A stretch of DNA of 64,000 nucleotides, from NCBI GenBank assembly GCA_019321725.1, contig CM033109.1:18011993-18075992 (forward strand), written 5' to 3'. The notes below the pieces were generated by a model. The model saw only the letters and a list, made by a program, of their open reading frames with translations. It ran no database searches and was not told the DNA's origin. Origin of the DNA: Paulownia fortunei (Eukaryota > Streptophyta > Magnoliopsida > Lamiales > Paulowniaceae). A program made the translations under genes and the position numbers. Of this stretch, positions 34,340-45,608 are shown piece after piece (position 1 is the stretch's first letter; the number at the start of each line of letters is the position of its first letter).

Positions 34340-35250
34340 ATGATCCCTTTACTTCCTAATTTCCATGGTTTAGACTCTGAAAGCCCTTACTTGTATTTGA
34401 AAGAATTTGATGAAGTATGTGCCACTTTTGAAGATCAAACTTCTATAGATGAGATTGTTAAGCTCAAATTATTATTTTTTTAAAAAAATATATAAAACAT
34501 AAACTTGGATTAACTCTTTTAAACGTAAGTCAGTTGGCACTTGGCAAGAAATGCAAGCTGAATTTTTGAAAAAGTTCTTTTCAACTCATAAAACTAATGC
34601 TTTGAAAAGACAAGTCCAAAAATTTTCTCAAAATTCTAGCGAAGCTTTCTTTCAATGTTGTGAAAGATTTAAATATTTGTTGAATTCATGCCCATATCAT
34701 GATTTTGAAAAATGGCACTTAATTAGTTTCTTTTACGAAGGTTTAACTCCTAAAATAAAATAATTTGTTGAAACAATGTGTAATGGTGGGTTTCTTAATA
34801 AATAACCTGATGAAGCTCTAGAATATTTGGACCATTTGGCAAAAACTCTCAATCATGACATAGTGTTAATTCTTTTGAATGTTTTATTAGATCTAATCTT
34901 GTTAATAGTAATAAAGGAAAATATTATTTTAGTCAAGAGGATGATCTAAATATTTGGATTGCTAGTTTAACAAGAAAAGTTGTGGCAATAAAACTTAAAA
35001 AAATAAAGAAAATAAGATTTGTGCAAGATGAAAGTTTGTAGTATTTGTGAACTTGTGGGACACTCCACCAATGAATGTCCAAATATTCCAACACAAGCAA
35101 ATATCATGAACATATTCAAAAAGCCTTTTATTCTCCATATTCTTAAACTTACAATCTACATTGGAGAAATCATCTCAATTTTAGTTGGCGAGTGGAGAAT
35201 TGTGCCCAACTCCAACATTCACAATAGCCACTAAATTTTCCTTCTTATCC
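34340..35250 (+). pseudogene. Athila-like gag with zinc knuckle
   Basis: The likely start is the ATG at 34340 (MIPLLPNFHGLDSESPYLYL). The gag core follows after a frame-breaking stop run near 34480: 34551-34763 reads QAEFLKKFFSTHKTNALKRQ and then FFQCCERFKYLLNSCPYHDF, with a TAA ending this stretch at 34761. A zinc knuckle CSICELVGHSTNECP (CX2CX4HX4C complete) lies at about 35040-35085. The order gag core, knuckle, protease matches the Athila family. Stops break the frame, so no full-length gag is made. Confidence 0.88.
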
Positions 35251-35745
35251 AGCTCCATATACAAAATCTCTTGAGAAACTTTGCAAGAATTTATGCATGA
35301 CAAACGAAAATCAATAACCAGACATCACAAGCCATCAATGAAATCAAAAGCACACTTTCAACATTGACAACCTCTTTGAATACTCATGAAAAAGATAAAT
35401 TTCCTGCTCAACTAATCCTTCCACTTAGTGTTATGTTTCGTCTTCGGGTGAAAATTCAATCAAAGAGGCTAATTCGATCACAACTCTTCTAAATGAAAAA
35501 GTTGTTGACAAGATTATTCATTCTAAGAAGAATCCAAAGTAACCACACCTAAACCTCTATCTTAAACTTATGTAACACCTCCACCTTTTCCTAGCAAGAT
35601 AGCAAATTATAAGAAAAATGAGTAAGAAAATGAGATCCTTTAGACTTTTCAAAAACTGGAGGTAAACATCCCTCATCTTGATGTGATCAAGTAGTTACCT
35701 CGATATGCTAAGTTTCTTAAAGAGCTATCCACTAACAAATGGAAG

Positions 35746-36357
35746 TTGAGGGGGGATGAAAAAGTAAATGCGGGAGAGAATATTTTGACGGTTCTTCATA
35801 GAAAACTCCCTCCAAAGTGTAAGGATTTGGGCACTTTTACAAGCTCTTATACCATTGGTAAGACCAGATCTAAAAAATGCATGTTAGATTTGGGAGCATC
35901 GATTAATGTTATGCCATATTCTATTTATGATTCTTTAAATCTAAGACCTTTAAAAGAAACTAGTGTTATCATACAATTGGCTGATATATCTAATGCATAT
36001 CCAATAGGTGTTGTGGAAGATGTTTTTATGCAGGTGAATAAATTAGTTTTTCCTACTGATTTTTATGTTCTTGAGATAGAGGATGACACATGCCCTAATC
36101 CTATATGCATTCTTTTTGGAAGACCATTTAGAAAGACAACCCAAGCTAAGATTGATGTTCATGATGACACTCTTACTATGGAGTTTGATGGCAAGGTTAT
36201 AAAATATTATATTTTTAAAGCCATGAGATATCCTAATGATGTGAATATTATTTCTATAGTTGACATTATTGATCCCAAGTCACAACAAATGCTTGAATTC
36301 ACTGATAAGGATGGAGTGGAGGTTACTTTAAAAAACATCTCCTTATGGAGGATTTGA
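35746..36357 (+). pseudogene. Gypsy aspartic protease domain (203-codon open frame)
   Basis: The longest intact frame in the window. The protease active site reads MLDLGASINVMP (canonical DLGAS form, with DLG in place of DTG/DSG) near residues 46-57. The flap-like region VIIQLADIS and the second conserved block CILFGRPFRKTTQAKIDV follow (consensus ILGRPFL). After residue 190 it leaves the frame and RT begins in another frame at 36461. It would process the polyprotein if the element were intact. Confidence 0.88.
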
Positions 36358-36661
36358 AAGAAAATAAATTGGATGTGCAAATGTTAGGGGATGTGGAAAA
36401 TGATATAAGAAGGCTGGATTCGTTGCCAAAAAATCAAGGTTTGATGTCTCTTATGTTGAATTGGCAATATCTAATGAGAAGCTTCTACCTTTTGTGGTGC
36501 AGACAACTACAATGGAGCTTAAACCAATCTCGGACCATCTTAAATATGTTTACTTGGGTGAGAAAGAAATACCACTAGTCAGTATTGCTAAAGACCTAAC
36601 TCAAGCACAAGTAGGTAAACTTATTTGGGTGCTTCGAAATTATAAGATGGTGATTGGATAG
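36358..36661 (+). pseudogene. Gypsy reverse transcriptase N-terminal stub
   Basis: The frame at 36461-36661 reads MELKPISDHLKYVYLGEKEI and then LTQAQVGKLIWVLRNYKMVIG, the segment just upstream of the RT fingers in Athila-like elements. It ends with TAG at 36659. No RT palm, RNase H or integrase sequence follows, so most of pol has been lost. Confidence 0.85.
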
Positions 36662-37721
36662 ATGATGGCTTTGCTAGCATATGTTGATGAGTGATGAAGA
36701 AGGCAATGTCGGGTTGAGGACATTAAACCAAGTGCTTGTTGAGAGATAATCCAATGGATGGAAAAGAAGATTATGAGAGCCTATAATCAAATATTTACTT
36801 TCTCTAACTCTCATTCTCTTTTCTTTTTACCCATTTAGTTTTTTTTTTTTGCTTTTTCTATTTAATTTTATCCTAATCGAAAATTCATACTAACAATGTG
36901 ATAAGCAGTATTTTTATTTTAAATTTTATCATTCAAGAGCACATAGCAGTCACTTTTTGATAAAGAAAACTGCTGCAAAGATAAAGAAAATAGCAGTCTG
37001 GATTTTATTAACCCATGCTTTTCAAAGATACTAGCACTTTTTGGCAAAAGTTATGAAAATTAATAAAAATTAGGATCTTCCCCGGTTAAGTGGCGGATAA
37101 TGATACTCCGTGGCTATTGAAATTGGACTAATTAGTTTGCCAAATAACTGAAATTTTTGAAATAGATGGCATTTTTCTAACTCTCAAGAAATAATTTCTT
37201 TTTTTCCTAAAAATGCAATTTTAAAAATTTATAAAATCGGGATTGAAAGATTAAGGATGCTTATGCATAAGGACATCCTAGGGGACATACGATGGATAAT
37301 TGAAGCAAAGGTAAGAGTAGCAGGTGAGTTTTCATACAAGTTTTCAAACTCGCTTACTAGATACCTACCTGGTTTTGATAAAAGCAAATATTTCAAAAAT
37401 TAAAGGGCAAAAAAATGCAAGTTTGTCACAAATGTGCTTAATGGACTTACAACACAAAGTATCATTTCTCTGGAATGGTTTCTAAAAATTGAGAAGATAA
37501 AATTTAATTCATTAATAATAGACAGAGTAAGGAGTCTCTAGATAATATTTGATTGACTCTTGAGACGTATTCTTGTGGATTCGTGCATCGTGTAATTCTT
37601 GACTTATAGAATCACTTCTCGAATGAATATGAGCATTATAGATTAGGAATTTGACATTAAAGACCCTATTTGCCAGTTCATAAGAAAACTGGATGCAAAA
37701 CATATCCTTGACCTATAGAGG
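36662..37721 (+). other. Gypsy internal spacer without coding sequence
   Basis: AT-rich, with a T run at 36839-36850 and repeated short GCAGT strings (36905, 36943, 36991). The position is where RT, RNase H and integrase would lie. It may come from the element's own 3' untranslated region. No gene was found. Confidence 0.5.
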
Positions 37722-38307
37722 GCGTTTAATCTATCAGAGGTAGCCAATAACCTTAGTAGAACTTTAGCAGAAAGAAAAATTCATTTAGTCTATGGGGGAG
37801 GTAGTTTGGGGTTAATGGGGAGTATTGTTAATTATGCTCATATAGGAGGAGTCAAAGTTTTAAGAGTTATCCCGAAACCTTTACCAGTACAGAATATCAC
37901 AAGTATGACCATCGAGATGAGCTAAAAATGTCACATATTTAGGACAGAATGCTTAACAAGTTAAATAATGTGCATGCATTCCTCACTCTACTTGGTGGTT
38001 TTGGTACACTAGAGGAATTATTCCAAGTTGTCTCTTGAGCACAACTCAATATTCACCAGAAACCAATAAGTATTCTTAATGTTAATGATTTCTTTGATGT
38101 TTGCTACGTTTTTAATATCATGTTGTAGAAAAATATTTTATTTCACCATCTGCGAGACGAATTATCATTTCTGCTCCAACACCTGACCAACTGATTGATC
38201 AACTTCTAGCATATGTGCCAAGACCTGATCCCATCTTGGCTTGTGTGGATTGGTCTAACGATGACAATAGTAAAAAAGGCAAAATGAATTTGACTCTCTG
38301 CCTATGA
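37722..38307 (+). pseudogene. Captured, intronless LOG-type gene fragment (cytokinin riboside monophosphate phosphoribohydrolase)
   Basis: LOG enzymes release active cytokinin base from its nucleotide. The first frame reads NLSRTLAERKIHLVYGGGSL, then GLMGSIVNYAHIGGVKV and VIPKPL. After a frame shift near 37925 it reads RMLNKLNNVHAFLTLLGGFG and TLEELFQVV (family motif PGGxGTxxE; Pro is Leu here), then AQLNIHQKPISILNVNDFF. After another shift near 38130 it reads FISPSARRIIISAPTPDQLI and AYVPRPDPILACVDW to a stop at 38305. The N-terminal part of LOG is missing. A TGG-to-TGA stop lies in the VVSW segment. No introns interrupt 0.59 kb, although plant LOG genes are multi-exonic, so it looks reverse-transcribed. 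It lies between the gypsy RT stub and the 3' spacer. Confidence 0.88.
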
Positions 38308-39920
38308 AATTTATCCTTAATGGTTTCAATTATTAGCGTATATAATGTGTTGTTTCAGTTTTATTTTTCAAGTAATATCTTCTAAACTCTGCTTTTTTGT
38401 CTATTTTCGACATTGGGGATAATGTCTCAATTAGGTTGGGGGAGGGGATAGTTGATATTATATCTTTTGTGTTCAATATATGTTTTTCTAGTTTTTTTCT
38501 AATTTAAGCATGTTTTCTTTTGTGTCCAATGAAACCATGAAAAAGGGTGGCAGAGTAAAGGATAACTTTAACACTCTTGAGACATACACCTATTTTTATT
38601 TTGCATAATATGGCAAGTTTGTGATGTTTTTAACAAAATCTTATGAATTGTCAATTTTTTTTTAGCCGTATAAGTTCTTCCAACTTCAATGATTAAAAGT
38701 AAGCATGAATAATATGGTTTGATTGATGATCAGTGTTGTTTTGGACTTCGATGTGGAGACAAATATGTCAAAATAGGTAGTTCTTATGCCCTCGCTTTAA
38801 TCATCACTTGGATTTTCGACATGTAGGATTGAGTGTTAGAACTTTTCCTTTTGGTTTGTCGAGGTGAACAACTGATTGAACACCACTTCAAAAATGATTA
38901 AGGCATTAGGCTTTCTAGCACCATGGCCAAATCAGTTTGTTCCCTATGTGATGTTCCAAGAAAACATCCTCCATAGTGAGTCACTTTGAGCCTTTCAATA
39001 AATAAGTCTTTTCTTTGGTAACCATATTTTCTATCTAGCCTAAATATACTATTATCCTACCTTTGTTCCAAAATTTATTTGGAGCTTAAAAAGACATTCC
39101 ATTGATAAAGTGAGCTTACAAAAGAAATTTCGGTTGGACTAGAAGAAAAATGTGGGGAAGTTTCTCTTCTAAAAAAAAGAAAAAATAGAATAAAAAAGTC
39201 ATAAAGTGTTAAAAATATTATGTGTTGCAACTAAACATAGGATGTTGCAAAATCAATAAGAATGATGAACTGGGTCCAATTCAATAACAATAGGCCCCGA
39301 TGTTGAAATTTGTGAAGTATGAGAAATTTTCATTGATAAACTCTATGTCTCTAATCCAATGAAGTTTTTAAAACCTTTGTTGTATCCTATCTTTTTATTT
39401 CTTAGCCACATCACTACCATTTAACCCCATTACAACTTTTGTTGAAACCCTTTTAATTTCGTGTGGTGCCTTCAGTATAGTGGATATTTGTACTAAATGA
39501 AGGGCCTATGATATTTAACTCTTCCATTAGAGATTGGGTGATGGTTTTAGTGAGCTTCTATGGGATTTTCCTTGTTTGAAGCATGCATGATTTCGTCACT
39601 ATTGATATCAACTATTCACACACACACACACATATGAATATGCTTATTATGGAAATGTATTGACTTTTGAATGACTAAGGGTTAGATTCAACACTTGTTT
39701 AATTTCATTTTCATATTACTTTCTGAGAATAATGGTTGGAAGTTAGTCATTATAGGTGTTTATGGGTATCACCGTTGGAAACCCTCACGAGACTATAACT
39801 CGTCCTCTATGGGATATTTAGGGGTTTAAAGGCTTGTTGCATATGGTAAATGCAATCATGATTTCCTATGAAAGTGGATTAGTTTAGGTTTTCTTGTGCT
39901 TGCTCGAGGACGAGCAAGGG
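38308..39920 (+). other. Gypsy 3' spacer upstream of the 3' LTR
   Basis: CGACATTGGGGATAATGTCTC and GGTTGGGGGAGGGGATAG (38407-38450) are the kind of spacer landmarks found between pol and the 3' LTR of Athila-like elements. The part from about 39515 matches 28781-29202 of the neighbouring copy. An ACACACAC run lies at 39617. No open frame with a recognisable product. Confidence 0.7.
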
Positions 39921-39935
39921 TTAAGTGTGGGGGAA
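39921..39935 (+). promoter_or_regulatory. Polypurine tract of Athila-like element
   Basis: TTAAGTGTGGGGGAA lies directly before the LTR start TGATAAGTTC. This is the typical tract of this gypsy group. Confidence 0.85.
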
Positions 39936-39937
39936 TT

Positions 39938-40069
39938 TGATAAGTTCATATTTTGATATATTTTTGTATCAAATCCTTTATATTTTCTTTGCTTTATTTT
40001 TGTTAATGTTATGATTTTATTAATATTTTGTGTCAGGGAATCAATGAATAAAAAGAGATAAAAAAGAGA
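39938..40069 (+). repeat. 3' LTR of Athila-like element, only first 132 bp kept
   Basis: TGATAAGTTCATATTTTGATA matches the LTR start. The match is lost after AAAAAAGAGACAAAA near 40069, where LINE sequence begins. The other 1.8 kb of the LTR is absent. Confidence 0.85.
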
Positions 40070-43000
40070 CAAAAAAGGAGGTATGTTTTTTAAGCTAATG
40101 CATTTTCAGTCGAGGAATATTTTTGGAGATAAAAGGCTTCAAGAGGGTGAGAGAAATACCAAAAACTATCACTCCATTTCAAAAAGAAGAGGGTCAAATC
40201 GTAGATTCATAAAATTGAATAGGATGGAGTGGAGATAATGGATTAACATCAAATCCATTAGTTTGCCTTAGATTTCTTTCAAGTCTTGCTTATAGGTAGA
40301 GACATTAAGGAACATGATTATTGCCTGGATGTCATACCATTTTTGCTTTCTGAGGATTAATGTTGATTATTATGTTCCTCTCTATGGAAGAACTAAAATC
40401 GATGGTGTCTAGTACTCATAGAAATAGTGTTGCAGGTCCGGATGGGTTGTCTTCTCTTTTCTATCAATATTCTTGCAATTTCATCAAGGTTGATCTTATG
40501 GAGGCAGTTTTGGAATTCTTTAATGGTACAACCCTTTCCTGAAGCCTTTTGTCTACTTTTAATTAAAGTCCTATGTCTTGGAGTGAGTTTTGGCCTATCA
40601 GTCCTTGCAATGTCGTGAAAAAAATTCTCTCAAAAATCTTGGCTAACAAGCTCTCCCATATTCTACCTATTATCATCTCTCCGGTTCAAAGTGGTTTTAT
40701 TGCGGGAAGGACCATTGCAAATAATATTCTTTTAGCACACGAGTTAGTTCATTCACTTGATGTTAAAAGGAAAGTTGGTAATCTTATTTTCAAGTTGGAT
40801 ATGGTGAAAGCCTATGATCACATTCACTGGAATCTTATATATGTGGTTTTTCATTGCTTTAGTTTTTTTGGATCCTTAGATCAAATTGCTTAAAAATCCT
40901 GTAGAGCATGTGTGGTTTTCACTTCTTGTTAATGGCTCATCTACTAGTGGATTTAGATAGGGGGATCCTCTTTCTCCATCATTATTTATCATAGTTGTTG
41001 AAATTTTATCGAGAGGACTACATAAATTGATCTTACAAAATCCCACAATTCGATTCTATTTTGGAAGAGGTTCGATCATTTCTTATCTAGCATACGTGGA
41101 TGATGTCATAATTGATTGTTGATAAGCTTATGAAATTTTTGTAATCTAATTAGGGGGCGTCTGACCAATAGTTGAATGTTATGAAGAGATCGTTTGTGAC
41201 TAGCAAGAGATATATGCTTGCTCATATCCATCGTATTAAGAAAAAACTAGATTTAATTATAAGAAGTTGGCCATCATCTATTATTGGGGGCGCCTTTATA
41301 TAATGGGAACAAATGGAACGTTCATTTTAAATGGATAATTACAAAAATCTGGGATAAAGTTCAAGGTTGGGATAAATTTTCTCTTTCTCATGGTTGTCGG
41401 TTGCTCCTAATTTGGCGTGTGCTTTGCTTTATGCCCATACATCTTTTACAAGTCATATTGCCTCCTAAGGGTGTGATGCTAAGATTGAATGCCATTTTTT
41501 GAGGTTTTTCTGAGGTTTAGTTGGTAGGCAACAACAAATATATTGGTCAAATTAACCTCGAATCTATTTTTCTTTTGATGAAAACTGGACTAAATATTAG
41601 ATCGTTATAAAATATTTTAGTTGCTTTCCATTTAAAACTCTAGTAGCATTTGAGAACCAACTCTTCTTGGTTGTCTAATTATATGCTCCAAAGGCACAGC
41701 TATCAAGATGCTCCTATTTGTGCGAAAGTCCCTCTTCACCACTCGCAAATTTGGAAGAGGCTGTGCGGCGTTAGGGATGTGGATGAGGATCTTACTTTTT
41801 GGGAGTCTGGGCTCCAAAACTTGTTGGGGGAACAACCATTATATACTCATATTGCAAATAGTCCAAAAAATTTACTTATATTTTGGGCACATGGAGGATG
41901 GAATAGAAGGAAATTATTGGAGTTTCTTCCTTTGGATTCCAACAAATTTCTATAGTGTTGTTTGATGCTAATGTTGCGGATAAAGCATGGTGAAAACTCT
42001 CTAATGATGGTTGCTTCTCTACGAAATCAGCTTGGGAGAGTATTCAAAATGCAAAATCTAAATGTGAACTGTCGGTGACAATATGGAATATTGTTCTAAC
42101 ACCTACGACGTCCATATTTATTTTGCAACTTATAAATCATTAGACCCCGATTGATGAATGTAAACAAAGAAGAGATTTTTAGCTTGCATCCCACTACCAA
42201 ATTTAGAAACGTCTAAATATCTATTCCTAAATGGATATCAAGCCCGTCAGGTATGGAGTTTCTTTGTGAATTTGTTGCAACTTCAATTTCCTAATACCAA
42301 TAATCTAATTTTCCGTATTCAATCATGGAGGACTTCATCTCGAACTTTGGATAAAGATAGCATCAGATCATCAATCTGGTTTCTTATCTTATGGTATATT
42401 TGGAGAGAAATGAATGATGTTAAGTACTTGGAGTTTCATTTCCACTTTAGTGAATTTTACTTGGCGTTCTTGCACATTTTACATCAATGCCCACTTCATT
42501 TTTTAAGGGAAAAGAGCTGGCTGCTCATCTTTTTGGTATCTCTAGTCCATTTGCTTCCCAGACCCTTTTGACCTACAAGGTGGCTAGAAAAATGCCGGAG
42601 CCAATCTGGATTAAATTAAACATAGATGGCGTTAGTAGAGGTAATCTAGGTCATGCTTCAATTGGTGGTGTGTTTGTAATTCCATTGGAGATGTTATTTT
42701 GCCTTACTTAGAATCGATTAGAGAGAGTTCAAATAATTTTATAGAATTATTGGGCCTTGTTAAGGGTCTCGCTCATTGTCAAGAAATGGGGATTTCTCAT
42801 ATTTGGATAGAAACAAATTCCCAAGTGTTAATCCGCATATTGAACTCAAAAACTAAAGGGGATTGGAAGCTATAGAATCTCCTCACACGATTATGATCTT
42901 TGCTCCATTCATGTGCATATAAGGTTTCACATTTCTTTAGGGAAGGAAATAAGGTTGCGGACAACCTTGTCAATTACGTTTTTTTATGTTCCTTTAAGCC

Positions 43001-43308
43001 ATACTTTTCAAGCTAGTCAAATTCCACAAGCTATCGAAGGATTAGTCTTCATTGATAAATGAAAGTATCCAAATTTTCATGACAAGAGAGCTACACCGAA
43101 ATAGACAGCCTTGTAGCATCAATTCCACTTATGGTTTTCCTTTTTCTAGATCTTAATTTTTTTTCAATTTTTTTGCATGTAAGGGAGTATGTACTCCTCA
43201 TTTATAGATTTTAATTTGAAAACTATTACACTGGATGATTTTATGTAATACATAGGTAAGGGTCTATGACAAACCCCCTGCCTAGGCATAGGCAACTTTA
43301 ACAAAAAA
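40070..43308 (+). pseudogene. LINE 2, 3' part: RT, zf-RVT, RNase H and poly(A)
   Basis: It starts in the linker between endonuclease and RT (ANAFSVEEYFW, then the KKRRVKS-like region near 40185). RT follows: SVAGPDGLSSLFYQY... at about 40428-40470, ILANKLSHILPIIISPVQSG and FIAGRTIANNILLAHEL at 40640-40745, FKLDMVKAYDHIHWNL at 40790-40840, and the catalytic YVDD near 41094. A C-terminal RNase H region begins near 42595 (PIWIKLNIDGVSRGNLG). The 3' end is GGCAACTTTAAC followed by an A run at 43302-43311. Several frameshifts and stops inactivate it. The endonuclease 3' part is missing relative to the left fragment. Confidence 0.88.
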
Positions 43309-43323
43309 AAATGTATCACTTAG
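43309..43323. repeat. Right target-site duplication of LINE 2
   Basis: AAATGTATCACTTAG, matching 31443-31457 with one difference. It lies immediately after (and overlaps) the poly(A) run. Confidence 0.8.
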
Positions 43324-43734
43324 CAAAAGATATTTTTCATAAAGGACTTGCTGAGTGTTATTCTTTTCAGACTGCTATAGCATTTGGGCAATTTTTCATA
43401 GAGCTTGAAGATCGCCTCTTTGTGTGTATATTATCTTTTTTGTCCAAAGTCTCGTTATCTTTAGTCTTCACCTTCCCTTTTACAACTTTCTTGTATTTTT
43501 CCCATTGCACCTACTTTTCTTATATCATTAGTATAGCTGATCTGATGTTCTTTTCATTCTTTTTGCCTTATTTATGCTTTATATCCCTTTGTTAGGACTT
43601 TATTGACTTATTAGTATGAGGTTCACAAATGTAACCAGATCCTTTGAAGGTATATATGTCCTCACTTTGTTGTGACCTCTTAGCCTTGCTAATTGCACTA
43701 CTCTGGTCTTGGACTCAGCTATTTCTCAGAATCT
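43324..43734. other. Unassigned AT-rich stretch
   Basis: This was the sequence next to 31457 before LINE 2 inserted. The open frame here (43311-43595) is rich in Phe, Leu and Ser with no recognisable motif and overlaps the poly(A) tail, so it is not accepted as a gene. Confidence 0.4.
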
Positions 43735-45608
43735 TTGTTGAGTTGATTTTATACCAACTATTTAAATACTTTTAACATAAAATTTCTATGTTTTCAAGCT
43801 TTCTTGGTTGTTTTTATGTGTTTTGTTTTCAATTTTGCAGATAATAGGAAATGGAGAAAGAAATTGGAAAAAACAAACAAAACTTGAATTAATTAAAAAA
43901 ATATTGAAGCCAAAGGGAAGAAAAATTGTTGCACTGGGGATGGAACCCTAGTATCTAGCAGCCCATCGCTATTTTAGGAGAGGAAAAACTACAGCAATGG
44001 GATGGATCCCCAACTTTTGGAGACCCATCCCCAATGAACTTTTCAGCAAACAGAGAAGTGGGCGTCCCATTCCATAGTTTTTGGTGCCCTAGCCCCACTT
44101 TGAAATTTTTCTTATGATTAGCGCCCAAGCACCAAGATTTTAGGGATGGGTTGCTAGTTGACGGGTTTAATTAAATTAGGTCTCTTTCCTTCTATTTTAG
44201 GAGTTGGGATATAACCCTAAAACACATTAGGGACTTTTGGACATTGAGAGAGTAAATAAGGAAAAGGCTTGAAGATCAAGAGAAGATTTCATCTTTGAAG
44301 ATTTTTAGAGTTTCTTCTTCCTTTTTATCTTATTTTTTCCTTTTTTCACGAACATGAATTTGTCTATGGATTCTATGCATATGATTATGAACTAATTTCT
44401 CTTTTCTAGACTTTTAGCATAACCTAATAGGAGCTTTTAGATATTTCTATCAATTCAATTTTTGATTTATTTTTTTGGGTTGAGCATTCTTCATTGTTCT
44501 TAATGGTTGTAATTATTTGTCCACTAATTAGTAGGAATGGCAATAGGGTGGATTTGCGATGGGTTTGGCCAAGATAAAGCTAAACCTGGAACACGCCCTG
44601 CCCCCACCCCAAACTCAAAACTTGATGGGTCCAACCCATTAAACCCACCAATCCTGAAATATTTGTTAAGACTCAAATTCCCAGCTTTCAGATAAATCTA
44701 ACTCCTGCCTTTCCAAGTTGTGATATGAAGGAAATAATTAACCATTCAACAACATAACCTTAAAGCTAATCAATGAGTAGAATTACAAGATTTATAACAA
44801 CATTTTGTGAGCCAAAAAAATATTAAAGAAGAGACAAACCCAAAAGTTTAAAAATGGAGCAAACAATACTCAAAACGATGTTGTCTTCGCTATTGAAGTA
44901 GTAATTAAAGAAATGAAGGCAAAAAGTCTAGTTGTTGGTAATAGGTTTATGTAAAAGTAATAGAGAACTCACTAGTGGCAGCAAAATTAAAAGTCAATTT
45001 AGTGTACAAAGTCATCCTGAGTCCGAACAATCAAGAAACTCGCTCAAAACACTTTCACCTTCCAACAACACTAATCAGAATGGCAGGGGAATATGGCTTT
45101 GCCGAGTGGCAAATAGTTGTGGAGTTAATAGAAATATTTAGCTAAGGTTTTGCTCGCCTGTTGGTGCAGAATGACTGGCTAGATAGATGAAGAATTTCAC
45201 ATGTAGCCCGCCAATCTAGTATAGTTGGAGGGCTTCATGGTGAGAGAGGTACACTAATGGTAGAAATGAGGGACGAGGAAACATAAAGCCCTAAAATTGA
45301 CGATTAGGAGAAATAAGGACAACATCAAAGTAAAATTAAAATAAAGTAACGAGTATATTTAAAAAAAATACAGGATCGGTCTAGGGCGGGTCTAATAGGA
45401 CCCATTACCTGCCCTGAACCCACCAGAGTTTAAAATATCATACCCATTACCCACCCCAAAACTTAGGATAGGTTCATCTGGGTTTGAAGCTTCCCCATTG
45501 CCACCTCTACTAATTAGATGATTTGTTAATCATAAAAATTCGGGAGATGAATTATGTGTTTGGTTTACATGTAAGATAAAAATATACTTACATGCATAAA
45601 CAATTTAG
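43735..45608 (+). repeat. Gypsy-LTR-like remnant, split by hAT and cut by copia B
   Basis: It contains TTTTGCAGATAATAGG-like sequence (43838), repeated GGGATGG/CCCATCCC motifs, GAAGATTTTTAGAGTTTC (44300) and GACTTTTAGCATAACCTAATAGGAG (44410). These resemble long plant gypsy LTRs. No internal domain is linked to it. Its left boundary is uncertain (TGTTGAGTTGATTTTATACC at 43735 is a candidate terminus). The hAT element sits at 44532-45509 and the antisense copia begins at 45609. Confidence 0.5.
44532..45509. mobile_element. Non-autonomous hAT DNA transposon (978 bp)
   Basis: The left end reads TAGGAATGGCAATAGGGTGG. The right end, read inward on the minus strand, is TAGAGGTGGCAATGGGGAAG, an imperfect terminal inverted repeat typical of hAT elements. 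The 8-bp sequence CTAATTAG is duplicated perfectly at 44524-44531 and 45510-45517. Subterminal GGGTTGG/CCCACC-type repeats are present on both sides (44575-44655 and 45370-45490). No hAT transposase domain or zinc finger is visible inside. The open frame at 44932-45141 has no similarity I can recognise. Its movement would depend on a transposase from elsewhere. Confidence 0.9.

Noticed and set aside
35746..36357. Protease frame considered as a cellular aspartic protease gene
   Set aside because: Position after a gag zinc knuckle and before an RT stub, and the FGRPF block, show it is the gypsy protease.
43311..43595. Open frame of 94 codons rich in Phe and Leu
   Set aside because: It begins at the LINE poly(A)/target duplication and shows no conserved motif; AT-rich DNA easily gives such hydrophobic frames.
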